Origin: Candidatus Tityobacter terrigena
Lineage (GTDB): Bacteria > Vulcanimicrobiota > Vulcanimicrobiia > Vulcanimicrobiales > Vulcanimicrobiaceae
NCBI GenBank assembly: GCA_003156715.1
Contig: PMHO01000045.1
Coordinates: 14,754-78,753, forward strand
DNA length: 64,000 nt
Reading direction: 5' to 3'
The notes beneath the pieces are model-generated. The model did no database searches. It had not been told where the DNA came from and saw only the letters and a list, made by a program, of their open reading frames with translations. The translations under genes were made by a program, and so were the position numbers. The number at the start of each line of letters is the position of its first letter. The first letter of the stretch is position 1. This document shows positions 26,222 through 34,593 of the stretch, piece by piece.

Positions 26222-27997
26222 GTGAAGGTGTTTGAGGAGGTGGACGAGCCGCTCGCCCACCGCGTGGATATTGCCTCGAGCGATACCCACCGGGAACGTT
26301 TCGCGCACCTCTACGGTTTACGCGGCTTGGCGATCCTGGCGGTCGTCTTGGCCGAGGTCGTCCGCTACGCGCCTGGGCTGCCGTTCCGCTATCCGGCGGA
26401 ACTGAGCGTAGCCCGGGCAGGCGTTCATGGACTCGACTTGTTCTTCGTGATCTCGGGCTTTGGGCTGGCCTACCCGGCACTCGCCGTCATGCGCCAGGAC
26501 GGCAAAGCGTATCTGGATGTCGCGCGCTACGCCGTGAAGCGCATCTTTCGCATTATGCCGGCCTACTGGGTGGCGCTGGCCCTAACGGTTTTGGTTCCGC
26601 TGCTCGCCTCGTATTACGGCATCTTCAGCGTCGCCGGCTTCGGAACGCCCCATCCGCTCTCGAGCTTCTTGCATCAAGCCTTCTTCGCCGGCAACGACGC
26701 CGGCAACGACGGCTTCTGGACGCTCGGGGTTACCGCGCGTTGGTACTTGGTCTTTCCGCTCCTGCTCGGGCTCTGGGTCCGCGCGCCGCGCTGGTTCGCT
26801 ATGCTGGCCGTCACGCTCACCGCCGCGGACCTGCTAACGCCGGCGCACTCGATCGGCGTCGGGGCGTTAGTCGCCTGCATGCTGGGTATCGTCGCCGCCG
26901 ATCTTCGGGTTGCGAACCCCAGTTGGGCGCGTTTCGCCTTCATCTTCGCGATCGTGGCAGCCGGATGCGCCTCCCTCCTCGAGCAGGTCGTCGCCGCCCT
27001 ACCCGGGCCGCTCGTCGCCGGAACCATCTATCCCTCCAATCCACTCTGGCAGGTAGCCGCAGGCGCTTGGCTCGTGGCCGTCGGGCGTTCCCGGCTGCTT
27101 GACCGAGCGTTTTCACTGCCGCTCCTGGGCGTGTGCGGCGCCGCGTCGTTTAGCATATCGCTCGTCGTTGCGCCGCTCGTCGTCTTCATTTTTCACCAGG
27201 CTAGCGGCCGGCAGAGCGCCGTTAACGCCGCGCTTGCCGCGTATGCCGCCGCGCTGATCGTGGGCTTCATCCTGTGGCAGGTCGTCGACCGCTGGTTCGC
27301 CGGCACCAGCCTTCGACAAGCGATCGCCGATAAGGCCGCGCCGCTCATCTGGCGGGTGCTCGCAGCGATCCGTTGCGAACGTGTCGAGATCGTCGAGGTC
27401 GTCGCTGCGGCTCGGCTCGACCTCGCGACCGCCGTCAACGGAGCGCACGTGCCCTCGTCCTTTTATGCGCCGCCGCCGCGACCGGACGCGGGCAACCTCG
27501 CCACCGTCATGCGCCGCAGCGGCTCACCGGAAGATCTCGCCGCGGAGATCTTGCAGGCCAAGAAGCGCCTGGCGGAACGCTCGATCGAACTTCTTGGCGA
27601 CCGCCTCGAAGCGTCCCCGGCCGAGCCCGACCGCTCCGAGCCGGCGGGGTTCTACGACAAGACGAATCGCACCAATGAAGCGCCCGCGGCGCCTGCGCTT
27701 GCGGCAGTCCCCTCGGCGCCCGCGCCACCCGCCACTGACCGCGCGCCGTCGCGGATTCACATCCGAGCGATCTCGCCGGCAAAGCCGGCTGTGCCGCCGC
27801 CGACCGAGCCGGCATCGGCACCCGCTGCAGCCGCAGAACCGCCTACGCCTGCGTTCGCGGAGTCTGGCGAACACCGCGTACGGTTTACGCTGCGACCGGT
27901 GCGGCCCGCGCCGGTGCGCATCTCGGCAACAACCCACGTGCCCCTACCGTTCAGTTTTTCCGCCAACGGCGAGCGCGCCAGAGCGGACGGGGGTTAG
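26222..27997 (+). CDS. Acyltransferase-3 family protein with long Pro/Ala-rich cytosolic tail
   Basis: 591 residues. Residues 30-360 form the membrane acyltransferase-3 domain: HLYGLRGLAILAVVLAEVVR, DLFFVISGFGLAYPAL, YAVKRIFRIMPAYWVAL and FWTLGVTARWYLVFPLL. Typical members O-acylate surface sugars. After the last helix there is a tail of roughly 200 residues, rich in Pro, Ala and Arg, which most relatives lack. I chose the GTG at 26222 because the much longer open frame overlaps the preceding gene. The catalytic His is seen as HLYGLRG (family R-x-x-A region preserved). Confidence 0.8.
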   Translation: MKVFEEVDEPLAHRVDIASSDTHRERFAHLYGLRGLAILAVVLAEVVRYAPGLPFRYPAELSVARAGVHGLDLFFVISGFGLAYPALAVMRQDGKAYLDVARYAVKRIFRIMPAYWVALALTVLVPLLASYYGIFSVAGFGTPHPLSSFLHQAFFAGNDAGNDGFWTLGVTARWYLVFPLLLGLWVRAPRWFAMLAVTLTAADLLTPAHSIGVGALVACMLGIVAADLRVANPSWARFAFIFAIVAAGCASLLEQVVAALPGPLVAGTIYPSNPLWQVAAGAWLVAVGRSRLLDRAFSLPLLGVCGAASFSISLVVAPLVVFIFHQASGRQSAVNAALAAYAAALIVGFILWQVVDRWFAGTSLRQAIADKAAPLIWRVLAAIRCERVEIVEVVAAARLDLATAVNGAHVPSSFYAPPPRPDAGNLATVMRRSGSPEDLAAEILQAKKRLAERSIELLGDRLEASPAEPDRSEPAGFYDKTNRTNEAPAAPALAAVPSAPAPPATDRAPSRIHIRAISPAKPAVPPPTEPASAPAAAAEPPTPAFAESGEHRVRFTLRPVRPAPVRISATTHVPLPFSFSANGERARADGG

Positions 27998-28000
27998 AGC

Positions 28001-29203
28001 GTGATCGAAGGCGCCGACGTCTCAGCGGTCGAGCACCAAATCCTCGACTTGACGGCCACGGCGATCCGCGCGGCCAAAGAGCGCGCGGACTGCGAAGCAT
28101 CGCTCGCTATTCTGCAAAGGACCCTCGAGCGCGCGCAAGCGGAGCTGCCCGAAGCGGAGCGGCTCGCCAAGCGCAAACGCCAGGAGGCGCACGACGCGGT
28201 CCGCGGCAGGGCCGATCTCGAACGCCGCATCAGCGATCTCCTTGAGGTCGAGGAGGTCGCGCGCACGCGCTCGCACCAAGCCACGCAACGTGCTGCGAGC
28301 TTCAAGGCGGCGATGACCTTTGCGGCCGCCGCACGCGCGGAGGCCGAGCGCGGCGGCGACGTCGCGCGCTTCGAGCGCGAGGGCGGCGTAGCAGAGCGCG
28401 CGCAACGGGAATTCGCAGCCGCTGAGGTTCGTGCGGCTGAGGAGCGCGAGGCCGAAGCAAAGGTGGCCGCCGAGCGCGCGAACCTGGAAACGCACGCTGC
28501 CGCCGAGCGGGAGATCGAAACAGTCATCGCCTCGGAGCGGCAAGCGGCGGAACGCCGCTGCGCCGACCTAGGCTCGATCGTTGCCCGCGTAAAAGACGAC
28601 ATCGCAGCCGCGCGTGAAAACGTCAAGCGCTTCCAAATCGACTTCGATCGCCTCTCGAGCCGGCGCGACGCGGCCGAGGGCCAATTGCAAGAGGTGCGCC
28701 GACGAGCGCGCAACGAGATCGAAACGCGCGTTGCCCAGCTGCTGGCTACCGAAGAGTCCGCCCGCCGCGAACGTTTGGAGCAAGAGGGATTACTGGCGGC
28801 CCTTGACGAGAGCGAGGCGCAAGCCGAAAACGAGCGCAGCGCTGCCGAGAGCGCGGAACGGGAGCATCTCGGGCGCAAGGCTGCGCCGGCCGGCGAGGCG
28901 CTCGGGCCCGCGCTCGGCACTCGAGCGGCGCCGCCCGCACCGTCGCCGCGTTCCGCCGTTACGGCTCCATCGAACGACCTGCCGTTTGCCGCCGGCACGG
29001 CCGCCTCGTCTGAACCGCTCGCACCTTTTGGCGACGAAGGCATCGCCGAGCAACCCCCCAGGCCGCTTTTCGGATGGTTCGGACGGCGTCAAACCGCATC
29101 TCCGGTCGAATCGGTGGAGGACCTCGGACCGTCGATTGCCGAGCGAATCGCGCGCGATTTCGGCCTACTCGGCAGCAAAGACCCGGCTACCGAACTCGGC
29201 TAA
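28001..29203 (+). CDS. Coiled-coil protein of unknown function
   Basis: 400 residues. Residues 10-290 are almost continuous heptad-like helix rich in Ala, Glu and Arg (ERERAQRE-type repeats), then a low-complexity linker and a C-terminal part with LFGWFGRR and IAERIARDFGLLG. No domain is recognised. It follows the acyltransferase stop by 3 bases, so it is certainly in the same transcript and may work as a scaffold with the acyltransferase tail; this is inference. Confidence 0.65.
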   Translation: MIEGADVSAVEHQILDLTATAIRAAKERADCEASLAILQRTLERAQAELPEAERLAKRKRQEAHDAVRGRADLERRISDLLEVEEVARTRSHQATQRAASFKAAMTFAAAARAEAERGGDVARFEREGGVAERAQREFAAAEVRAAEEREAEAKVAAERANLETHAAAEREIETVIASERQAAERRCADLGSIVARVKDDIAAARENVKRFQIDFDRLSSRRDAAEGQLQEVRRRARNEIETRVAQLLATEESARRERLEQEGLLAALDESEAQAENERSAAESAEREHLGRKAAPAGEALGPALGTRAAPPAPSPRSAVTAPSNDLPFAAGTAASSEPLAPFGDEGIAEQPPRPLFGWFGRRQTASPVESVEDLGPSIAERIARDFGLLGSKDPATELG

Positions 29204-29222
29204 GAACGTCTAACTCCGCCGG

Positions 29223-29579
29223 CTACGGCGCGAGCAGGTCGGTGATCTCAAAGCTGAGCGCTTCGCTCGTGAAAGGCTTCAAGAGAAAGCCCTGCGCTCC
29301 ACGCCGTACGGCCTCGACCGCGGTCGGCTTGTCCTTGAGCGCCGAAATGACGAGAATTCTCGTTCCGGGACGTTTGCGGACGATGCCTTCGATGCAGGTC
29401 AAGCCGTCCATCTCGGGCATCGAGATGTCCATCGTCACGACGTCCGGTTCGAAATGCTCGATCGCGCGCAAGGCTTCGACGCCGTTGCAAGCCGTTTCAA
29501 TGTGATCTTCGGGTTTTTCGATCGTGCGGCGAATCGCGCGGCGGATCACGTCCGAATCGTCGACGACCAGCAGTTTCAT
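29223..29579 (-). CDS. CheY-like single-domain response regulator
   Basis: 118 residues: LLVVDDSDVIRRAI (acidic pair), phospho-acceptor Asp in VVTMDISMPEMDGL, switch Thr/Ser in VISALKDK, and Lys in LLKPFTSEAL. There is no output domain. The start overlaps the stop of the upstream kinase gene (TGATG), so it is the cognate partner of that kinase. The output target is not in the window. Confidence 0.93.
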   Translation of the reverse strand: MKLLVVDDSDVIRRAIRRTIEKPEDHIETACNGVEALRAIEHFEPDVVTMDISMPEMDGLTCIEGIVRKRPGTRILVISALKDKPTAVEAVRRGAQGFLLKPFTSEALSFEITDLLAP

Positions 29580-31333
29580 CAGGAGACCTCTCGATAGCTC
29601 GCAGCGAGTGCCGCTCCGCCGGCGGTGGGAATGACGAACGAGAACTCGCAGAAGCGCCCGGTCTCCGAGTTGACCGAGATTTCGCCTCCGCACTCGTCGA
29701 CGACGCGATGTTTGATGACGTTCATTCCCATGCCGCGTCCGGCTTCGCTCGTCGTGGAATCGGCGGTTGAAAACGCCGGTGCGAAGATGAAACCCGCGAT
29801 GTCGGAGTCGTCGACTGAGCCGGCGTGCTCGGGTGAGAGCAAGCCGCGCTCGATGGCGCGCGCTCGAATCTTGTCCGGATCGAGGCCCCGGCCATCGTCT
29901 CGGAACGTGAACGCAAAGGTGTCGGGCGGAGCGTCAGGCATCGGACGGATTTCGAGCGTCGCGGTGCGCGGCTTGCCGCTCCGCTCGCGCTCTTGCGGAT
30001 CCTCGACGCCGTGTGCAAGGCTGTTGCGCGTAAGTTGAATGAGAACGTCTTTGACGATCAAGCGGTGGCCGGCATCGAGCCCGCGCGTGTCGAATCGGAA
30101 CGCGTCGACACGCACGTCCTTTCCGAGTTTTTGCCCGAGCTGCTTGGCCAGCGTTTCGATGTTCGCGACCAGTTCGTCGCCTTCGCGCTCGCGAATCTGC
30201 GCGGTGCGCTGAATGCCTGCGAGCTTGACCCGCAACGCTTGCAGGTCGTCGAGATCGCCCCGAAATTCGGCCAGGCCGATGACCAAGCTCAAAAAGTCGT
30301 CGCCGCCGAGCGCCGAGCGGTTGCGCAAATCCGAAACGCGCTGCTCGAAGTCCGCGGCCCGGCGTTCGAAATGATCGAGGCGCAGCAAGGTCGCGTTTCC
30401 CTTGATGTTGTGGATGCGCTGCAGAACGATGTCGAGGCGGCTGCGCAATAGCGCCGTTTGGCCGGTGGTCGCCGAGGCGAAGTCGGAGGCGCGCAGCGCT
30501 TCGTCGATCGCGTGCAACTGCTCCTGAGCGGTTTGAACGAAACCGTCGAGGGTGCGCGGATCGACGTGCAGGATGCCGATCAGCAGCTCGAACTGCTTGA
30601 CCTTTTGCTGTTCCGATTCGCGCAGGTGGCGCTCGCGCACGGTCCGTTCGGTAAGGTCCTCGACGGAGACCAGCACGCGCGATACGGCGTTGCCCTCGAT
30701 GATGCGGCGGAAAGCGAAGCTCAGGTAGCGGACGGTAGGCGACCCGTCGGCGGTCGAGACGTTGACCTCGATCTCGTCGAGCGGGTTGACCTTGAGCAGC
30801 GTGCGCTCCTTGCGCGTCATGTCGAAGAGCAGCGCGAGATAATCACGCGCGGTCTTGAACATCTTTTCCGATAACAGGCGCTGCAGAACGTTGAGGAAGT
30901 TCTCGTTGACGAGGTCTTTCTGATGGAAGACGCTTTCGAGCTCGCTCGAGTAGCGGCTCTGGATGAGGAAGGAGCTGTCGATCAGCATCAGGTGAGCGCG
31001 CACCGAGTCGAGGATGGTATCTGCCTCGCGCTTGGAGGCCTCGAGCTCGCGCACGTGCTGCGCGAAGTTGGTGTTTTGCTCGTCGAGCGCATCGGCCTGA
31101 GCCTTCGTGCGGCGGCGAAGGAGCATCCAGGCTGTGCTAAGACCCACGATGACGAGCGCGAACCCGGCGCTGCCGAGCTCGACGCAGCGTAGAACCTCCC
31201 CGTGGACGGCATTCGAAACGTACGCAAGAAAAGCGGCAACGGCAAGCAACACTGCGCCGATCGCAATTGGTCCAAGTGCGAAGGCTCGTTCAAACCTCGG
31301 TATTGCCCGGCTCGCGACCGCCGAATCGTGCAA
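29579..31333 (-). CDS. Membrane CheA-like histidine kinase with internal Hpt domain
   Basis: 584 residues: two N-terminal membrane helices (about 20-40 and 55-72), a short coiled coil, a PAS-like region (about 105-235), an Hpt-type helix bundle with RIHNIKGNATLL (His about 308), and an HATPase domain with N-box LTRNSLAHGVED, DDGRGLDPDKI and GRGMGMNVIK. There is no CheW-like domain. The start is a TTG at 31333, supported by GAGG seven bases upstream and by a stop codon just before in frame. It phosphorylates the coupled CheY-like protein. Confidence 0.87.
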   Translation of the reverse strand: MHDSAVASRAIPRFERAFALGPIAIGAVLLAVAAFLAYVSNAVHGEVLRCVELGSAGFALVIVGLSTAWMLLRRRTKAQADALDEQNTNFAQHVRELEASKREADTILDSVRAHLMLIDSSFLIQSRYSSELESVFHQKDLVNENFLNVLQRLLSEKMFKTARDYLALLFDMTRKERTLLKVNPLDEIEVNVSTADGSPTVRYLSFAFRRIIEGNAVSRVLVSVEDLTERTVRERHLRESEQQKVKQFELLIGILHVDPRTLDGFVQTAQEQLHAIDEALRASDFASATTGQTALLRSRLDIVLQRIHNIKGNATLLRLDHFERRAADFEQRVSDLRNRSALGGDDFLSLVIGLAEFRGDLDDLQALRVKLAGIQRTAQIREREGDELVANIETLAKQLGQKLGKDVRVDAFRFDTRGLDAGHRLIVKDVLIQLTRNSLAHGVEDPQERERSGKPRTATLEIRPMPDAPPDTFAFTFRDDGRGLDPDKIRARAIERGLLSPEHAGSVDDSDIAGFIFAPAFSTADSTTSEAGRGMGMNVIKHRVVDECGGEISVNSETGRFCEFSFVIPTAGGAALAASYREVS

Positions 31334-31386
31334 ATGATTGCCTCACGGAAACTCATCTATTGCATCGGCGCCCGGAGGCGGCAGGA

Positions 31387-32652
31387 TTAGGGAGTTCGTG
31401 CGCGCTGGAGCGGCCGGCGCGTAGCCGGCCAAAGCCGGCCCGCGAGCGTCTTGGCCAAGGCCTCCATGCTTGCGACGTCGGTCGCGGGGGCAAACAAACG
31501 GAGATAGGGCAGCGCGGCCTGCATCCCGCGCGCCGTCGGCTCGTAGCCGGGGACGCCGCTATGCGGGTTGAGCCACACGATCGCGGCCGCTCGGCGCGCG
31601 ATCGCGCGCATCGCACCGCGCAGCTGGTCGATGTCGCCGGCGTCGAGCCCGTCGCTGAAGACGATTGCCAGCGTATCGTCGGAAAGCGCCCGCCCTCCAG
31701 CACCGCGGACGAAGGCCTGCAGGCTGGCCCCGATGCGCGTGCCACCGCCCCAGGCCTCACGTAAACCGTCAAGCCGCTCTGCACCCTTTTCGAGCCGGCG
31801 CAGGTCACGCGTGATCTCACGCAACTCGGTGCTGAAAAGGTAAACGCGGGCGCGCGAGGTGCGGCGCGTCAGCGCCTGGGCAAAGGCAAGCATCATCGTC
31901 GCGTGCTCCGCCATCGAGCGGCTGCCGTCGACCAACACCGCGAAGCGCGGGCTGCGGGGCGGGTGGCCCAGCCACTTGAGGACCATCGGGTCGCCCCCCG
32001 TCCCGAGGCTGGAGCGCAGCGTGCGGCGCAAGTCGAAACGCCGGCCGTTCTGCTGCGAGCGCCAGCGGCGCGCTGGGCCAAGGCGCACGCCGGCGACCAG
32101 GCGGCCCGCCGCAGCCAGCATCGCGTTACGCGCCTCACGGTCGACGTGCGCCTCACCGCCGCCCGAAACGGCCGGGCTGTACTGCGCCCGCAAGGTGCGA
32201 GCGGAAGCCTCGCCGGCATCGCCTTCGAGCGAAACACGCCGGCCGAGCGCCGGCTCCGAGTCGTCAGGCTCCCGCTGCGCGGTGCCGCCTTTGGGCGTCC
32301 GGCCGGGGGAGGGCTTCGAGCGCTGCTCGCTGCGCGGCGGCGCCTCGGCGGCGACCGCCCGGAATGCCTGCCTCGGCTGGGGCCGGCCGCCCGCGCCTCC
32401 TAGGAAGAACGCGTCGAAGGCGCGGTCGAATGCGGCCACCTCCGGCTGCGACCCGCACAGCACCAAGCGCAAAGCGTCGCGCACCCGCTCCGGATCCTCG
32501 ATGCCGACCAGCTCCACGGCGCGCAACCCGTCGCGCATCTCGGCCGGTCCGATCCGGAAACCGTGCTCGGCGCGCAGCAGCCCGCAGAAATCGACCAGGC
32601 GCGAGGGAAAGTCGACGACATCCCCGTCCTTGGAGTCACCCCCGCCGCGCAC
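31387..32652 (-). CDS. coxE: CoxE-like VWA-domain protein (CO dehydrogenase maturation)
   Basis: 421 residues. The N-terminal part (DVVDFPSRLVDFCGLLRAEH) is CoxE-like, followed by a disordered linker and a C-terminal von Willebrand A domain with the MIDAS-type VLVDGSRSMAEH, SDGLDAGD and an intact GGGTRIGAS. CoxE works with the MoxR ATPase CoxD in assembling the sulfurated copper-molybdenum site. The GTG at 32652 overlaps the coxD stop by 17 bases. Last gene of the cox operon here. Confidence 0.85.
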   Translation of the reverse strand: MRGGGDSKDGDVVDFPSRLVDFCGLLRAEHGFRIGPAEMRDGLRAVELVGIEDPERVRDALRLVLCGSQPEVAAFDRAFDAFFLGGAGGRPQPRQAFRAVAAEAPPRSEQRSKPSPGRTPKGGTAQREPDDSEPALGRRVSLEGDAGEASARTLRAQYSPAVSGGGEAHVDREARNAMLAAAGRLVAGVRLGPARRWRSQQNGRRFDLRRTLRSSLGTGGDPMVLKWLGHPPRSPRFAVLVDGSRSMAEHATMMLAFAQALTRRTSRARVYLFSTELREITRDLRRLEKGAERLDGLREAWGGGTRIGASLQAFVRGAGGRALSDDTLAIVFSDGLDAGDIDQLRGAMRAIARRAAAIVWLNPHSGVPGYEPTARGMQAALPYLRLFAPATDVASMEALAKTLAGRLWPATRRPLQRARTP

Positions 32653-33574
32653 GGACCGAACCAAGACCGAAATCGGGCTCGACCGGACCCGCGTCGCGAT
32701 CGTTTCCCTCGGCGAGCAGCGGCTCGTAACGCGCGCGCAAGCTGTGGAACAGGGCCCAGTCTTCCTGGACTTTGAGGACGCAGCCCAGCGTCTTCTCGAC
32801 GGCCTCGTCATCGAGCGCGTCGCGGTGCAGGCGTACGAGCGCGAGGCCCCAGTCCAGGCTCTCGGCGACTCCCGGGACCTTCTGAAACGGTTCGCCGCGC
32901 AGGAACTCCATGAAGCGGGCGATCTGACCGGCAAGGCGGGCGTTGATGCCGGGCAAACGCGCCTGCAAAATCGCGACCTCGCGTGCGCGATCGGGATAGT
33001 CGATCCACAGGTATAGGCAGCGCCGACGCAGCGCGTCGGAAAGCTCGCGGGAGCGATTCGAAGTCAGGACGACGGCAGGCCGATGGCGCGCGCGCACCGT
33101 CCCGAGTTCGGGGATCGTGACTTGAAATTCGCCGAGCAACTCCAGCAGAAACGCCTCGAAGGCTTCGTCGGCACGATCGATCTCGTCGATCAAGAGCACG
33201 GGCGCCCGGTCCTGCACGATCGCTTCGAGCAACGGCCGTTTCAAGAGGAACGCTTCGCTAAAGATCTGCGCTTCGCGGGCTTCGGCCGACGCGGTTTCGT
33301 TCTCGGTCAGCCGGATGCGCAAGAGCTGCTTGGGATAGTTCCATTCGTAAAGCGCGGCCGCTGCGTCGAGCCCCTCGTAGCACTGCAGGCGAATCAGCCG
33401 CGTCTCGAGCAGTTCGGCAAGCGCCTTCGCGCTCTCGGTTTTTCCGACGCCGGCCGGTCCTTCGATCAACAGCGGCTTCTCGAGCGCGAGCATCAACTCG
33501 AAGGCGGTCGAGAAACTCTCACCGGCGATGTAACCTTGCTGCGCGAACCGTTCGCGGATTCCCTCGACGGTCAC
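32636..33574 (-). CDS. coxD: MoxR-type AAA ATPase CoxD
   Basis: 312 residues. Walker A in LLIEGPAGVGKTESAKALAE, Walker B LLIDEIDRADE, sensor 1 VLTSNRSRELSDALRRRC. The pattern YEGLDAAAALYEWNYPKQLL is typical of the CoxD branch of MoxR proteins. It acts with CoxE on the CO dehydrogenase active site. The GTG at 33574 overlaps the previous stop as GTGA. Confidence 0.92.
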   Translation of the reverse strand: MTVEGIRERFAQQGYIAGESFSTAFELMLALEKPLLIEGPAGVGKTESAKALAELLETRLIRLQCYEGLDAAAALYEWNYPKQLLRIRLTENETASAEAREAQIFSEAFLLKRPLLEAIVQDRAPVLLIDEIDRADEAFEAFLLELLGEFQVTIPELGTVRARHRPAVVLTSNRSRELSDALRRRCLYLWIDYPDRAREVAILQARLPGINARLAGQIARFMEFLRGEPFQKVPGVAESLDWGLALVRLHRDALDDEAVEKTLGCVLKVQEDWALFHSLRARYEPLLAEGNDRDAGPVEPDFGLGSVRARRG

Positions 33575-34581
33575 GCTTCGGCGGCGAAGCCGAGATAACG
33601 CTGCGGCTCGGCCGCAAACGAATCCGCGCAACCGGCGCAGCAGAAGAAAAACGAACGGCCGCCGTGTTCGTAGCGGTGCCGCGTGAGATCGGGATCGAGC
33701 CCCATGCCGCACACCGGGTCGAGCTCGAGGCGCGCTGCGTGGTCGCGCTCCGGCGCGTCATGCCCCGCTTCGAGAAGGGTCGGGGTGACTTGAACGATCT
33801 CGGCGACGATCGAAACGGCAACCTCGCCCGGCGTGCGCGCACCGATGTCGAGTCCGACCGGATTGCGAATGGTCGCGATGCGCTCTCGCGAGATGCCGCG
33901 CCGGCCCAAGACGCTGAAAACTCCCGCGGCTCGTTTGCGACTGGCCAGCAAGCCGACGAACGCGACCCCCGATGCGAGCAGAGCTGTCAGCGCTTCCTCA
34001 TCATAGTGCCCCTGCGAGGCGACGACCGCGACGAGTCGCGCACGCGCCGTAGGATCGAGCGCCTCGAGATACGCATCGAAGGCGTCGATCGCGATGGCAT
34101 GCACGCCCGCCGTCGATTCGAGGTCGCGCAGTTCGTCCTCGGCCACGACGCGCACCACGGCATACTCGAGCCCTGCCGCCATGCGTGCCAATGCCTCGGC
34201 AACCGGGGTAAACCCGATCACGGCCAGACTTCGCAGCGGGAGGTGCGGCTCGATGTAGACGTCGACCGCTCCCTCCGAAGCGCAGCTCATCGGCAAGATG
34301 ACGCGCTCGCCTCCACCGTCATCGCCATTCTCGGCGGACGAATCGGGCCGAATCTGCAACAGCAGCGGCCGTCCGCTGCGAATCGCTCCCAGAGCCTGGC
34401 GGCGCACGATGTCGCGCGAACACGAGCCGCCGACGAACCCCTCCATGTGACCGTCGGCGAAAACGAGTGCCCGGTCGCCTAAATGCGAGCTGACCGGCGA
34501 GCGTCGACCGACCACCGTCGCAACGGCAAAGCTCGCGCGCCTGCGCTCGAGCTCCGCCAACCGGTCGTAGAACGGCGTCAT
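33571..34581 (-). CDS. XdhC/CoxF-type maturation factor fused to a YHS domain
   Basis: 336 residues. Residues 1-100: XdhC N-domain (ERRRASFAVATVVGRRSPVS, GFVGGSCSRD). Residues 115-265: Rossmann-like XdhC C-domain (SLAVIGFTPVAEALARM, VVASQGHYDEEAL, RNPVGLDIGARTPGEVAVSI). The last 45 residues are a YHS metal-binding module (DPVCGMGLD, FFFCCAGCADSFAAEPQRYL). XdhC-type proteins bind the molybdenum cofactor and help its sulfuration and insertion. The YHS fusion is unusual and may carry copper for the CO dehydrogenase site; this is inference. Confidence 0.87.
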   Translation of the reverse strand: MTPFYDRLAELERRRASFAVATVVGRRSPVSSHLGDRALVFADGHMEGFVGGSCSRDIVRRQALGAIRSGRPLLLQIRPDSSAENGDDGGGERVILPMSCASEGAVDVYIEPHLPLRSLAVIGFTPVAEALARMAAGLEYAVVRVVAEDELRDLESTAGVHAIAIDAFDAYLEALDPTARARLVAVVASQGHYDEEALTALLASGVAFVGLLASRKRAAGVFSVLGRRGISRERIATIRNPVGLDIGARTPGEVAVSIVAEIVQVTPTLLEAGHDAPERDHAARLELDPVCGMGLDPDLTRHRYEHGGRSFFFCCAGCADSFAAEPQRYLGFAAEA

Positions 34582-34593
34582 GGATCGTGCGGC

